Source: Firmicutes bacterium CAG:534 (GTDB taxonomy: Bacteria; Bacillota; Clostridia; Lachnospirales; Lachnospiraceae). Taken from it: a DNA stretch of 22,905 bases. Under the pieces are notes generated by a model. It worked only from the letters and a program-made list of their open reading frames with translations. It had not been told where the DNA came from and ran no database searches. The stretch is taken from contig FR894567.1 in NCBI GenBank assembly GCA_000436115.1, forward strand, positions 20,514 to 43,418, given 5' to 3'. Within the stretch, counting starts at the first letter, position 1, and every line of letters begins with the position of its first letter. A program made the translations under genes and the position numbers. Shown here one piece after another: positions 15,907 through 22,187 of the stretch.

Positions 15907-16142
15907 ATACCAAACTCCTTTGCAAGTTCAGCATCTAATTCTGTGCGGTTCATATCGCCGATCGCTGTTGGTCTCGCAGAAGGCAGCTGAAGACTGAAAG
16001 GAATACCTCTTGTAAGAACAATCTGACTATAGAGCATTTGAATTGCACTTGAAGGGGAAATGCCGAGTTGTGCGAGAATATTTTCTGCATTTTCTTTTAG
16101 TCCTGTATCAATACGGGCATAAACTGCTGATGTATTTGCCAT
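15864..16142 (-). CDS. RelB/DinJ-family antitoxin
   Basis: 92 residues. MANTSAVYARIDTGLKENAENILAQLGISPSSAIQMLYSQIVL is the ribbon-helix-helix DNA-binding domain typical of DinJ, followed by RGIPFSLQLPSARPTAIGDM. The C-terminal part that normally wraps the toxin is short: NRTELDAELAKEFGI is followed by WMMPILSFTHQKP, which is read in a second frame over the start of the toxin. In many relatives a longer segment separates two similar ELDAEL-like motifs, so an internal deletion between them is plausible (from memory). The frame is open far upstream, but ATG 16142 is the family start, 13 bases from a -10. It probably still binds its own promoter. Confidence 0.78.
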   Translation of the reverse strand: MANTSAVYARIDTGLKENAENILAQLGISPSSAIQMLYSQIVLTRGIPFSLQLPSARPTAIGDMNRTELDAELAKEFGIWMMPILSFTHQKP

Positions 16143-16154
16143 AAAAATCACACT

Positions 16155-16183
16155 AGTATATCCAATAATGATAGCATGTGCAA
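16155..16183 (-). promoter_or_regulatory. Promoter of the antitoxin-toxin pair
   Basis: On the minus strand TTGCAC (16178-16183), 17 bp, TATACT (16155-16160). Direct repeats TGCAAGCA at 16179-16186 and 16189-16196 (plus strand, 10 bp apart) flank the -35 and lie between this gene and the divergent lysR; they could be an operator. Confidence 0.68.
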
Positions 16184-16221
16184 GCAAATGCAAGCAGAAA
16201 TGAAAAAGATAGGAGAACAAC

Positions 16222-17133
16222 ATGACACTGACACAGCTTAGATATGTAATAGCCATCGCAGACACAGGTTCCATGAACGAAGCGGCAAGGGAACTGTTTA
16301 TTGCACAGCCGAGTCTTTCCCAGGCAATGAGGGAGCTGGAGGAGGAAATCGGGATCACGATCTTTAACAGAAGCAACAGGGGCGTAATGATCACTCCGGA
16401 GGGAGAGGAATTTCTGGGCTATGCAAGGGCGGTAGTGGATCAGTACCGGCTGGTGGAGGATCGTTACATTGAAAAGAAGAACAGCAAAAAGAGGTTTAGC
16501 GTTTCCATGCAGCACTATTCCTTTGCGGTGAAGGCTTTTGTGGAAATGGTCAAGCAGTTTGGCATGGATGAATATGAATTTGCAGTTCATGAAACCAAAA
16601 CCTATGAAGTGATTGAGGATGTAAAGAATTTCCGAAGCGAAATCGGCATTCTTTATCTGAACGATTTTAACAGGGCGGTGCTGACAAAGCTTTTCCGGGA
16701 GCTTTCCCTGGAATTCCACGAGCTTTTTCCCTGCGGCATTTATGTGTATATCTGGAAGGGCCATCCACTTGCGGGCAAGGATGAGATTGCCCTGGAGGAG
16801 CTGTCCGAATACCCTTGCCTTTCCTTTGAACAGGGAGCCAACAATTCCTTTTACTTTGCGGAGGAGGTGCTCAGCACCTATGCCTACAAACAGCTGATCA
16901 AGGCAAATGACAGGGCAACCATGCTGAATTTGATGATCGGATTAAACGGCTATACGCTCTGCTCCGGAATTATCAGCGAAGATCTGAACGGCTCTGATTA
17001 CTGTGCGGTAAAGCTGAAGTCAGATGAAGTGATGACCATTGGTTATCTGAAGAGAAGGGGAGTTTCTATCAGCCCCTTGGGACAAAAATATCTGGAAGAA
17101 ATTGCGAAATTTAAAGAAGGCGCATTATCATAA
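16222..17133 (+). CDS. LysR-family transcriptional regulator
   Basis: 303 residues. The N-terminal winged helix is canonical: MTLTQLRYVIAIADTGSMNEAARELFIAQPSLSQAMRELEEEIGITIFNR, followed by GVMITPEGEEFL. Residues about 90-300 form the periplasmic-binding-like effector domain (KRFSVSMQHYSF, EIGILYLNDFN, CLSFEQGANNSF, GLNGYTLCSGII). AGGAG (16211-16215) lies 6 bases before the start. It is transcribed in the same direction as metQ but separated from it by the damaged toxin-antitoxin pair. LysR regulators of methionine/cysteine metabolism often neighbour such binding proteins, so control of metQ is possible. The effector is not identifiable. Confidence 0.9.
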   Translation: MTLTQLRYVIAIADTGSMNEAARELFIAQPSLSQAMRELEEEIGITIFNRSNRGVMITPEGEEFLGYARAVVDQYRLVEDRYIEKKNSKKRFSVSMQHYSFAVKAFVEMVKQFGMDEYEFAVHETKTYEVIEDVKNFRSEIGILYLNDFNRAVLTKLFRELSLEFHELFPCGIYVYIWKGHPLAGKDEIALEELSEYPCLSFEQGANNSFYFAEEVLSTYAYKQLIKANDRATMLNLMIGLNGYTLCSGIISEDLNGSDYCAVKLKSDEVMTIGYLKRRGVSISPLGQKYLEEIAKFKEGALS

Positions 17134-17187
17134 AAATATAAAAAAGTCAAGTACGAATTTTGCATTCCGAATTTCCTTTTTTGGAAG

Positions 17188-17216
17188 TTGCCACCTGCCG
17201 CTTGTTTGGATAGAAT
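17188..17216 (+). promoter_or_regulatory. Promoter of the acidic lipoprotein gene
   Basis: TTGCCA (17188-17193), 17 bp, TAGAAT (17211-17216). AGGAGG follows 50 bases later, ahead of the start codon. Confidence 0.65.
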
Positions 17217-17274
17217 GTCTTTCAGAAACAAAAACAAATAAAAAGAAAGAAAGTTTAGGAGGACAAGAGTTATT

Positions 17275-18006
17275 ATGAAAAAGAAGTTTTTGGCAATGAT
17301 CATGGCAGGTGTTATGGCAGCAGCGCTGCTTACGGCATGTGGCGGCGGTTCTGAGGAGACAGCTGCTGAGGATACTGCAGTGGAAGAAACAGCAGAGGAC
17401 ACAGCAGAGGACACAGCAGATACAGAAGATGCAGGCGATATGGTATCAGATGAGACCTTTGAAATCCTGCAGGATAATTACGCAACCATGGTAGAAGCTT
17501 ATAATGCGGTAGCAGAGCTTTACAGCAGTGATGAGATCGCAGCAGACGCTGACATCGAGGATACAATGAACAAGGCAGCAGATGTGATCAACCAGATGGG
17601 TGAAATCACACAGGACAGCATGACAGAAGCAGATGCAGAGGATTTAAACAGCGCAATGGTTGATATTCTGGATGCACTCTCCATGCTTGTAGATGGAATG
17701 CAGGAAGCAGATGGAGCAGCTGACGCAGAAGCAGCAGACGGCGCAGTATCTGATGAGACCTTTGCAATCCTTCAGGATAACTTCAAGACCTTATCTGATG
17801 CATATGATATCGTTGCTGATTACTATATGTCTGATGAAGTAGAAGCAGATGCAGACATCGAGGACATTTTAAACCAGACAGCAGATGTAATCAATGAAAT
17901 GGGCGAGATCAGCCAGGATACTATTACTGAGGAAGATGCCGTTACATTAAACGATACTATGATGAGCCTTATGGACAGCCTTCAGACCATCGTTGATGCA
18001 ATGTAA
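17275..18006 (+). CDS. Acidic lipoprotein with two tandem 86-residue repeats, function unknown
   Basis: 243 residues. The signal peptide MKKKFLAMIMAGVMAAALL ends in the lipobox LTAC with lipidated Cys22. Residues 23-56 are a Glu/Asp/Thr/Ala linker. Residues 57-142 and 158-243 are two ungapped copies of one domain (both begin VSDETF and share ADADIED, NxxADVIN and MGEI), with about 51 of 86 positions identical by my count. After the signal peptide there are only two Lys and no Arg or His, so the mature protein is extremely acidic. The repeats look helical, with hydrophobics every three or four residues. I recognise no family. It has its own promoter and strong terminator. A cation-binding, surface-spacer or protein-binding role is only conjecture. 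Confidence 0.85.
   Translation: MKKKFLAMIMAGVMAAALLTACGGGSEETAAEDTAVEETAEDTAEDTADTEDAGDMVSDETFEILQDNYATMVEAYNAVAELYSSDEIAADADIEDTMNKAADVINQMGEITQDSMTEADAEDLNSAMVDILDALSMLVDGMQEADGAADAEAADGAVSDETFAILQDNFKTLSDAYDIVADYYMSDEVEADADIEDILNQTADVINEMGEISQDTITEEDAVTLNDTMMSLMDSLQTIVDAM
17392..17415 (+). repeat. 12-bp tandem repeat in the lipoprotein linker
   Basis: GCAGAGGACACA occurs twice in a row (17392-17403, 17404-17415) and encodes a repeated acidic tetrapeptide. It is in frame, so copy-number change would alter only linker length. Confidence 0.9.
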
Positions 18007-18033
18007 TCTTAAACCAAAAGGGGAATTTTTTTC

Positions 18034-18065
18034 GGCGGCATAGGGTGCTATGCCGCCAATTTTTT
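18034..18065 (+). terminator. Terminator after the acidic lipoprotein gene
   Basis: GGCGGCATAG (18034-18043), loop GGTG, CTATGCCGCC (18048-18057), then AATTTTTT. Confidence 0.93.
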
Positions 18066-18102
18066 AAGGCAAAGACAAAAGTGCAGGAAGCGAGGATGGA
18101 AC

Positions 18103-18489
18103 ATGGGACTTGGGGATTTGTTTGGTGTACGGATCGAAAAGCTGAATTTAAAGGGAAGCTTTGAAACCATAAAAGAACTGTATGAAGCGATCAAGGATGT
18201 AGACTTTGAGGCAGGGAAACCGGAGCTTGTGAAGGACGGCCTTGCATGGGTGATTGCATTTCCACAGCTTGACCGCAATAATCAGGTGCAGATTTTAGGA
18301 AGCAAGGGAAAATATTCTGTACAGAGAAGCGTTCAGCCTGCGGGACTTGGAAATCTGGCGGCTAATCTGGCGCTTGATAAGATCACCGAAGGCTTCAGCA
18401 GCATGTCCGGCGCATTTGGTGATACAAAGAAATTATGTATGGAACAGGTTACCAAGACGGCAGATACGATCAATGGTCTTGGGATCTGA
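18103..18489 (+). CDS. Uncharacterised 128-residue cytosolic protein
   Basis: A mixed alpha/beta-looking protein without signal peptide or membrane segment. It starts MGLGDLFGVRIEKLNLKGSF, then FETIKELYEAIKDVDFE, a central stretch GLAWVIAFPQLDRNNQVQIL, and a C-terminal half rich in small residues (PAGLGNLAANLALDKITEGF). GAGG about 8 bases before ATG 18103 supports translation. I recognise no family. It follows the acidic lipoprotein's terminator by about 40 bases, so it needs its own promoter, which I could not place clearly. Its last 20 bases overlap the 3' end of the LytTR gene on the opposite strand, with no terminator between them. Confidence 0.7.
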   Translation: MGLGDLFGVRIEKLNLKGSFETIKELYEAIKDVDFEAGKPELVKDGLAWVIAFPQLDRNNQVQILGSKGKYSVQRSVQPAGLGNLAANLALDKITEGFSSMSGAFGDTKKLCMEQVTKTADTINGLGI

Positions 18490-19180
18490 AATCCTGCAGG
18501 GCCTTTTTGGCAGCGCTTAATTCCTCACGGCGGATATGGACATTTGTCCCATCTGACATGGTGAAAATGTGAAATTCCGGGTCGATCTCCTGTGCATAGG
18601 TGAGATTGACCAGGAAGCTTTTGTGGCAGCGGAAAAAGGGCTGCATATCAAAACGGTCTTCATAGTCATCCAGCTTTCCGCTGGCTTTGACGGAACTGCC
18701 GTCATGTAAATGAAAGACAACTGCATGTCCCATTTGTTCAGCATAAGTGATCTGATCAAAGGGAATGGAAACATCTTTACCGGATATTTGAAGGAGCAGG
18801 CTTGGAATCTGCTCCTTTTTAAAACGTGCAAGCTCAAGCAGTTCCATGACAGCCTTTTTCTGAACGGGCTTTTCAATATATTTCAGGGCGTCCAGGCGAT
18901 AGCTTTCCAGTGCAAATTCCGTGCTTGTGGTGGCAAAGGCAACGGGAACATGGGAATCGATCTTGCGGATCGCTGTGACAGCGTCAATACCGGTCATTCC
19001 CTCCATATAAATATCCATAAAGATCAGATCATATTTTCCACGGCCAAAATCCGCTAACAGGGCTTCTCCGCTGTCAAATGCGGAAACTACAGCGGGAATG
19101 CCGCAGCCGTTTATAAGAAAGATCAGTCTTTTCTGTTCGATTGCGCTGTCTTCACAGACAGCAATGCGAAGTGCTTCCAT
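18470..19180 (-). CDS. LytTR-type response regulator (AgrA/LytR-like)
   Basis: 236 residues. The receiver domain (about 1-120) has the acidic pair E10/D11 (VCEDS), predicted phospho-acceptor D56 (LIFMDIYM), T84/T85 (FATTS) and Lys104 (YIEKPV). The C-terminal LytTR DNA-binding domain (about 130-233) shows GKDVSIPFDQITYAEQMGHAVV, the segment RFDMQPFFRCHKSFLVNLTY and NVHIRREELSAAKKAL. A phosphorylated regulator of this type binds direct repeats upstream of target genes. No sensor histidine kinase, peptide signal or processing gene is nearby, so it appears orphan in this window. A near-consensus promoter lies upstream, but the ribosome binding site before ATG 19180 is poor (AAGGCGG about 16 bases away). 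Confidence 0.9.
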   Translation of the reverse strand: MEALRIAVCEDSAIEQKRLIFLINGCGIPAVVSAFDSGEALLADFGRGKYDLIFMDIYMEGMTGIDAVTAIRKIDSHVPVAFATTSTEFALESYRLDALKYIEKPVQKKAVMELLELARFKKEQIPSLLLQISGKDVSIPFDQITYAEQMGHAVVFHLHDGSSVKASGKLDDYEDRFDMQPFFRCHKSFLVNLTYAQEIDPEFHIFTMSDGTNVHIRREELSAAKKALQDFRSQDH

Positions 19181-19216
19181 CGTTGTTTTTCAGCCGCCTT
19201 TGCTAGAATTGACTAC

Positions 19217-19245
19217 ATTATAAATTTCGGTGGCAGGAAAGTCAA
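19217..19245 (-). promoter_or_regulatory. Promoter of the LytTR regulator gene
   Basis: On the minus strand TTGACT (19240-19245), 17 bp, TATAAT (19217-19222): nearly perfect consensus, implying strong or constitutive expression. Confidence 0.82.
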
Positions 19246-19279
19246 TCTGAAAGTAGCAGATGGGGGAGCTGTTCCGTTG

Positions 19280-19309
19280 TTGCACAGGGGGCATTTCCTG
19301 TGTTAAGAT
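19280..19309 (+). promoter_or_regulatory. Probable promoter of the aldolase-family gene with inverted repeat
   Basis: TTGCAC (19280-19285), 18 bp, TAAGAT (19304-19309). CACAGG (19283-19288) and CCTGTG (19297-19302) form an inverted repeat within the spacer, a position suited to a repressor. Confidence 0.5.
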
Positions 19310-19350
19310 TGCCTTGTAAAATGATTGAATGAGGGGAAGGAATAAGGAAC

Positions 19351-20361
19351 GTGAAGGAACAAAAGACAAGAGAATGGATGGTAAAAACAGGACGGGAGCT
19401 GCTTGACACCGGACTTGTTGCAAGAACCTGGGGCAACATAAGCTGCAGATGCGGAGAACAGGATTTTCTCATAACGCCCAGTGGACTTGATTATACAAGG
19501 ACGCAGCCGGAGGATATTGTGAAGGTAAGCCTCCTCACCGGAGAATGGGAGGGAAGGAGAAAGCCCTCCAGCGAAAGAGGCGTGCACAGTATTGCCTATC
19601 AGATGTTTCCGGAAGTGCAGTATGTGATCCATACCCATCAGATCTTTGCAACCGCTTTTGGCATTGCCGGATTTGAGGAGCTTATGCTGACACAGGAGCA
19701 AAGGCTGCAGCTTGGCGGGATCGCACTGGCGGAATATGGTCTTCCGGGTTCTGAGAAACTGGTTCAGGAAGTAAAAAAGGCCATGGAAAGCGGGGCGCAA
19801 ACGATCCTGATGGCGCATCACGGCGCACTGCTATGTGCAAGGACAGGGGAAGAAGCTCTCAAAAAGGCATTTCTTTTGGAGGAGATCTGCAAGGAGAGCA
19901 TCAGCAGCGAAGAAAAGTCACGGCTGGTGAGGGAGAAAGAAGCTTTGCTCTGCCCGGAGGGGGAAAAGCTGTTAGAGGAGCTGCGCAAAGTATTTCCCTG
20001 TGTGGAAGTGGTGAATACAGCGCCGGTATACAGTTGGGCAGAGGAAGGAAAAGATCTAAGGGCGCAGGTGGATGATATGGCTCAGATGATCGGACTGATC
20101 ATTGGAGCGATACCGCTTAAAAAAGCTGCGGTGCTGAGAATTCTCCGAAAGAAAAATGTAGTTTTTGTGCAGGGGGTAGGCGCCATTGTCAGAGGAAATA
20201 CACAGGATGATGTGACGGCTCTCGCCCTTCTGGTGGAAAAAGCGGTGATCTGCGCCATGCGGGCGGCACACTGCAAAGTAAAGGCAGAGCTGTCCCTGAA
20301 CGACGTTGCAAAAATGCGGAATATGTACGTTAGACAGTATGCGCAGCAAAAGGAAGGCTAA
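19351..20361 (+). CDS. Class II aldolase/adducin-family protein with extra C-terminal domain
   Basis: 336 residues starting at GTG 19351 behind GGGGAAGG and AAGGAA stretches. Residues 1 to about 175 are a class II aldolase domain: VARTWGNISCR, FLITPSGLDYTR, catalytic-type Glu in SSERGVHSIAY, metal ligands HTH in YVIHTHQIF, and the third His in MAHHGALLC. The remaining 160 residues (DDMAQMIGLIIGAIPLKKAA, NVVFVQGVGAIVRGNTQDDV, ALALLVEKAVICAMRA) resemble the end of a second aldolase domain without the His ligands. The family cleaves or isomerises phosphorylated sugars such as fuculose- or ribulose-phosphates. The substrate is unknown and no sugar kinase or transporter is adjacent. Confidence 0.83.
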   Translation: MKEQKTREWMVKTGRELLDTGLVARTWGNISCRCGEQDFLITPSGLDYTRTQPEDIVKVSLLTGEWEGRRKPSSERGVHSIAYQMFPEVQYVIHTHQIFATAFGIAGFEELMLTQEQRLQLGGIALAEYGLPGSEKLVQEVKKAMESGAQTILMAHHGALLCARTGEEALKKAFLLEEICKESISSEEKSRLVREKEALLCPEGEKLLEELRKVFPCVEVVNTAPVYSWAEEGKDLRAQVDDMAQMIGLIIGAIPLKKAAVLRILRKKNVVFVQGVGAIVRGNTQDDVTALALLVEKAVICAMRAAHCKVKAELSLNDVAKMRNMYVRQYAQQKEG

Positions 20362-20437
20362 CCTCCTGGTTTAAAAATGCACAAAAAAAACGAAGGAAAA
20401 AAGAAAAATTTGGTGAAACATTCCATGCTATAGGTGT

Positions 20438-20443
20438 TATAAT
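20438..20443 (+). promoter_or_regulatory. Extended -10 promoter of rplY
   Basis: TATAAT preceded by TGT gives an extended -10. No good -35 exists at 17 bp (GAAACA). The leader of about 90 bases holds only a weak hairpin (CTTTAT/ATAAAG, 20479-20497). Confidence 0.55.
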
Positions 20444-20540
20444 TGCATTGTAACAAAGAAGACCTACTTAACAAACCTCTTTATCGATGAAATAAAGTTG
20501 AAGGCTGCTAAGCAAATCAGATTTTTGGAGGAAAAGACAA

Positions 20541-21137
20541 ATGAATACTTTAAAAGCTGAAAAAAGAAGCATGGATGTGAAAGCCAAGAGACTTAGAAGA
20601 GAAGGTTACGTTACCGGAAACGTATTCGGAAGGGAGATCAAAGGCTCCATTCCCGTTAAAATGGACAAGCTGGAAGTGGATCGTATTCTTGCAGCAGCCG
20701 GCAAGGGCAGCCAGGTGATGCTGGATGTGGAAGGCAAGAAATATGATGTGCTGATCAAGGAAATTGATTACAATACACTTACGAGAAGAGTAGAGGAAAT
20801 TGATTTTCAGGCTCTGGTCAGCAATGAAAAGGTTCACTCCGTAGCAGAGATCGTTCTGATCAACCATGATAAACTGGCTGCCGGAGTAGCCCAGGAAATG
20901 CTCCATGAGGTTTCCTACAAGGCTCTGCCTGCTGCACTGGTAGACAAGATCAAAATTGATATCAGCAGCATGGAGGTAGGAGATACCATCAGAGTAAAGG
21001 ATCTGGAAATTGCCGGAAATAAGGACATTGATATTCTGACAGATCTGGATACTCCGGTTGTGACGGTTACCGCAGTCCACAATGTGGTTCCTGAAGCAGA
21101 GGCTGCCGAGGAAGAGGGAGAAGAAGCCGCCAAGTAA
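20541..21137 (+). CDS. rplY: 50S ribosomal protein L25 (Ctc form)
   Basis: 198 residues, the long form with a C-terminal Ctc domain. The 5S rRNA-binding L25 domain occupies about residues 1-90 (AEKRSMDVKAKRLRREGYVTGNVFG, LIKEIDYNTLTRRVEEIDFQAL). The second, TL5/Ctc-type domain follows (residues 95-185, DKIKIDISSMEVGDTIRVKDL, ITDLDTP-like ILTDLDTPVVTVT). It ends in an acidic tail (EAEAAEEEGEEAAK), common in Clostridia. GGAGG (20527-20531) is 9 bases before ATG 20541. The gene is monocistronic between its own promoter and a strong terminator. Related proteins are induced by stress in Bacillus; nothing in the promoter shows that here. Confidence 0.95.
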   Translation: MNTLKAEKRSMDVKAKRLRREGYVTGNVFGREIKGSIPVKMDKLEVDRILAAAGKGSQVMLDVEGKKYDVLIKEIDYNTLTRRVEEIDFQALVSNEKVHSVAEIVLINHDKLAAGVAQEMLHEVSYKALPAALVDKIKIDISSMEVGDTIRVKDLEIAGNKDIDILTDLDTPVVTVTAVHNVVPEAEAAEEEGEEAAK

Positions 21138-21168
21138 CGAAAGAGTCAAAAAATAAAATAGAAAAATG

Positions 21169-21215
21169 GATGGATGCTTTTTACAATGTTGTAATGCAAA
21201 AAGCATCCATTTTTT
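21169..21215 (+). terminator. Strong terminator after rplY
   Basis: ATGGATGCTTTTT (21169-21181) pairs with AAAAAGCATCCAT (21198-21210). An inner stem TTACAA/TTGTAA extends it, and T residues follow. Confidence 0.93.
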
Positions 21216-21240
21216 ATTAAAAAACAAAAGGAGAAAAGAG

Positions 21241-22124
21241 ATGAACGACAGAAAAAAAAAGAGGAACCGTAAATGTAGTGCTTTGTTATGTGTGTTGGGG
21301 AATGCTGACGGTGTTCTGGAATCTTTTGTGGGAGGTAAATTCCGTATATATTCTGGCACAGCGTGTAATCTGGTCCATGATCTTCATGGCGGTCTTTCTG
21401 ATGGTGCGGCGGCGTTTCGCTGAAGTAAAGGCAGTTTTCCGGGATAAGCGGACTTTGGGGATCTGCCTGGTCAGCGGAGTGCTTGTCTGTATTAACTGGG
21501 GCGTTTATATTTATGCGATCAACTCCGGCCATGTGCTGGACGCCAGTCTGGGCTTATTTCCTGGAACCGATCTTTGTAACGGCAATCGGCGTTTTCCTTT
21601 TTAAAGAAAAAATGAAGACGCTGGAAAAGCTGACGGCTCTTTTTTCCATTGTGGGCGTTGTCTATCTGATTGCTGTTTACCGGGTGGTGCCGGTCATGGC
21701 AGTATTGATCGGACTGAGCTTTGCGGTGTATGGCGCGGTCAAGAAAAGCCTGAAGCTGGATGCGGAGCTTTCCCTTTTCATGGAAACGCTTCTGGTAACC
21801 CCCTTTGCCCTTTTGTTCTGTGCCTTTTGTGAGATAAACGGTACAAGCGGCTTACAGGTTTTACAGGGGCCGTGGCTTTTGCTTTTCCCGGCGGCAGGAG
21901 TGGTGACCTCCATTCCCCTTCTGCTATTTAACAGAGGCGTCAGACAGATCCCTTATTATCTCACGGGAATTCTGATGTATGTAAATCCTACACTGCAGTT
22001 TTTGATGGGACTTTTTTATTTCCATGAACCGCTTGAAATACACAGGCTGATTGCGTTTGGTTTTATCTGGGTGGGAGTGCTGTTTACCATTTGGCAGAAC
22101 CTGAAGGAAATGAAAAGGATGTAA
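21241..22124 (+). pseudogene. rarD: RarD-like EamA-family transporter with two frameshifts
   Basis: AAAGGAG precedes ATG 21241 (MNDRKK). The coding path moves through three frames. Removing one A from the run of nine at 21252-21260 gives GTVNVVLCYVCWGMLTVFWN. Removing one T near 21558 (GGCTTATTT to GGCTATTT) gives HVLDASLGYFLEPIFVTAIG. With both corrections the gene is 882 bases, encoding 293 residues, the normal RarD size, with about ten membrane helices. The frames join exactly in the expected order: VNSVYILAQRVIWS, then FKEKMKTLEKLTALFSIVGV, and YYLTGILMYVNPTLQFLMGL near the end. RarD-type EamA proteins are presumed metabolite exporters. As written no full product can be made; sequencing error is an alternative, since one site is a homopolymer. 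Confidence 0.83.
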
Positions 22125-22187
22125 TAGGAGCAGAAGTGTGCTATCATGGTCATATCTTAAGACTACCTGACAGGAAAGAGGAGCCAT

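Noticed and set aside
16143..16394. Upstream extension of the antitoxin frame to 176 codons
   Set aside because: The extension runs into lysR and past the antitoxin's own promoter. The DinJ start at 16142 fits the family.
16153..16764. 203-codon minus-strand open frame opposite lysR
   Set aside because: It is antisense to a clear LysR gene with all its motifs, and the translated product is not protein-like.
20550..21359. Long minus-strand open frame (269 codons) opposite rplY
   Set aside because: It is a shadow of the L25 gene and runs through its terminator; the product has no recognisable domain and no ribosome binding site.
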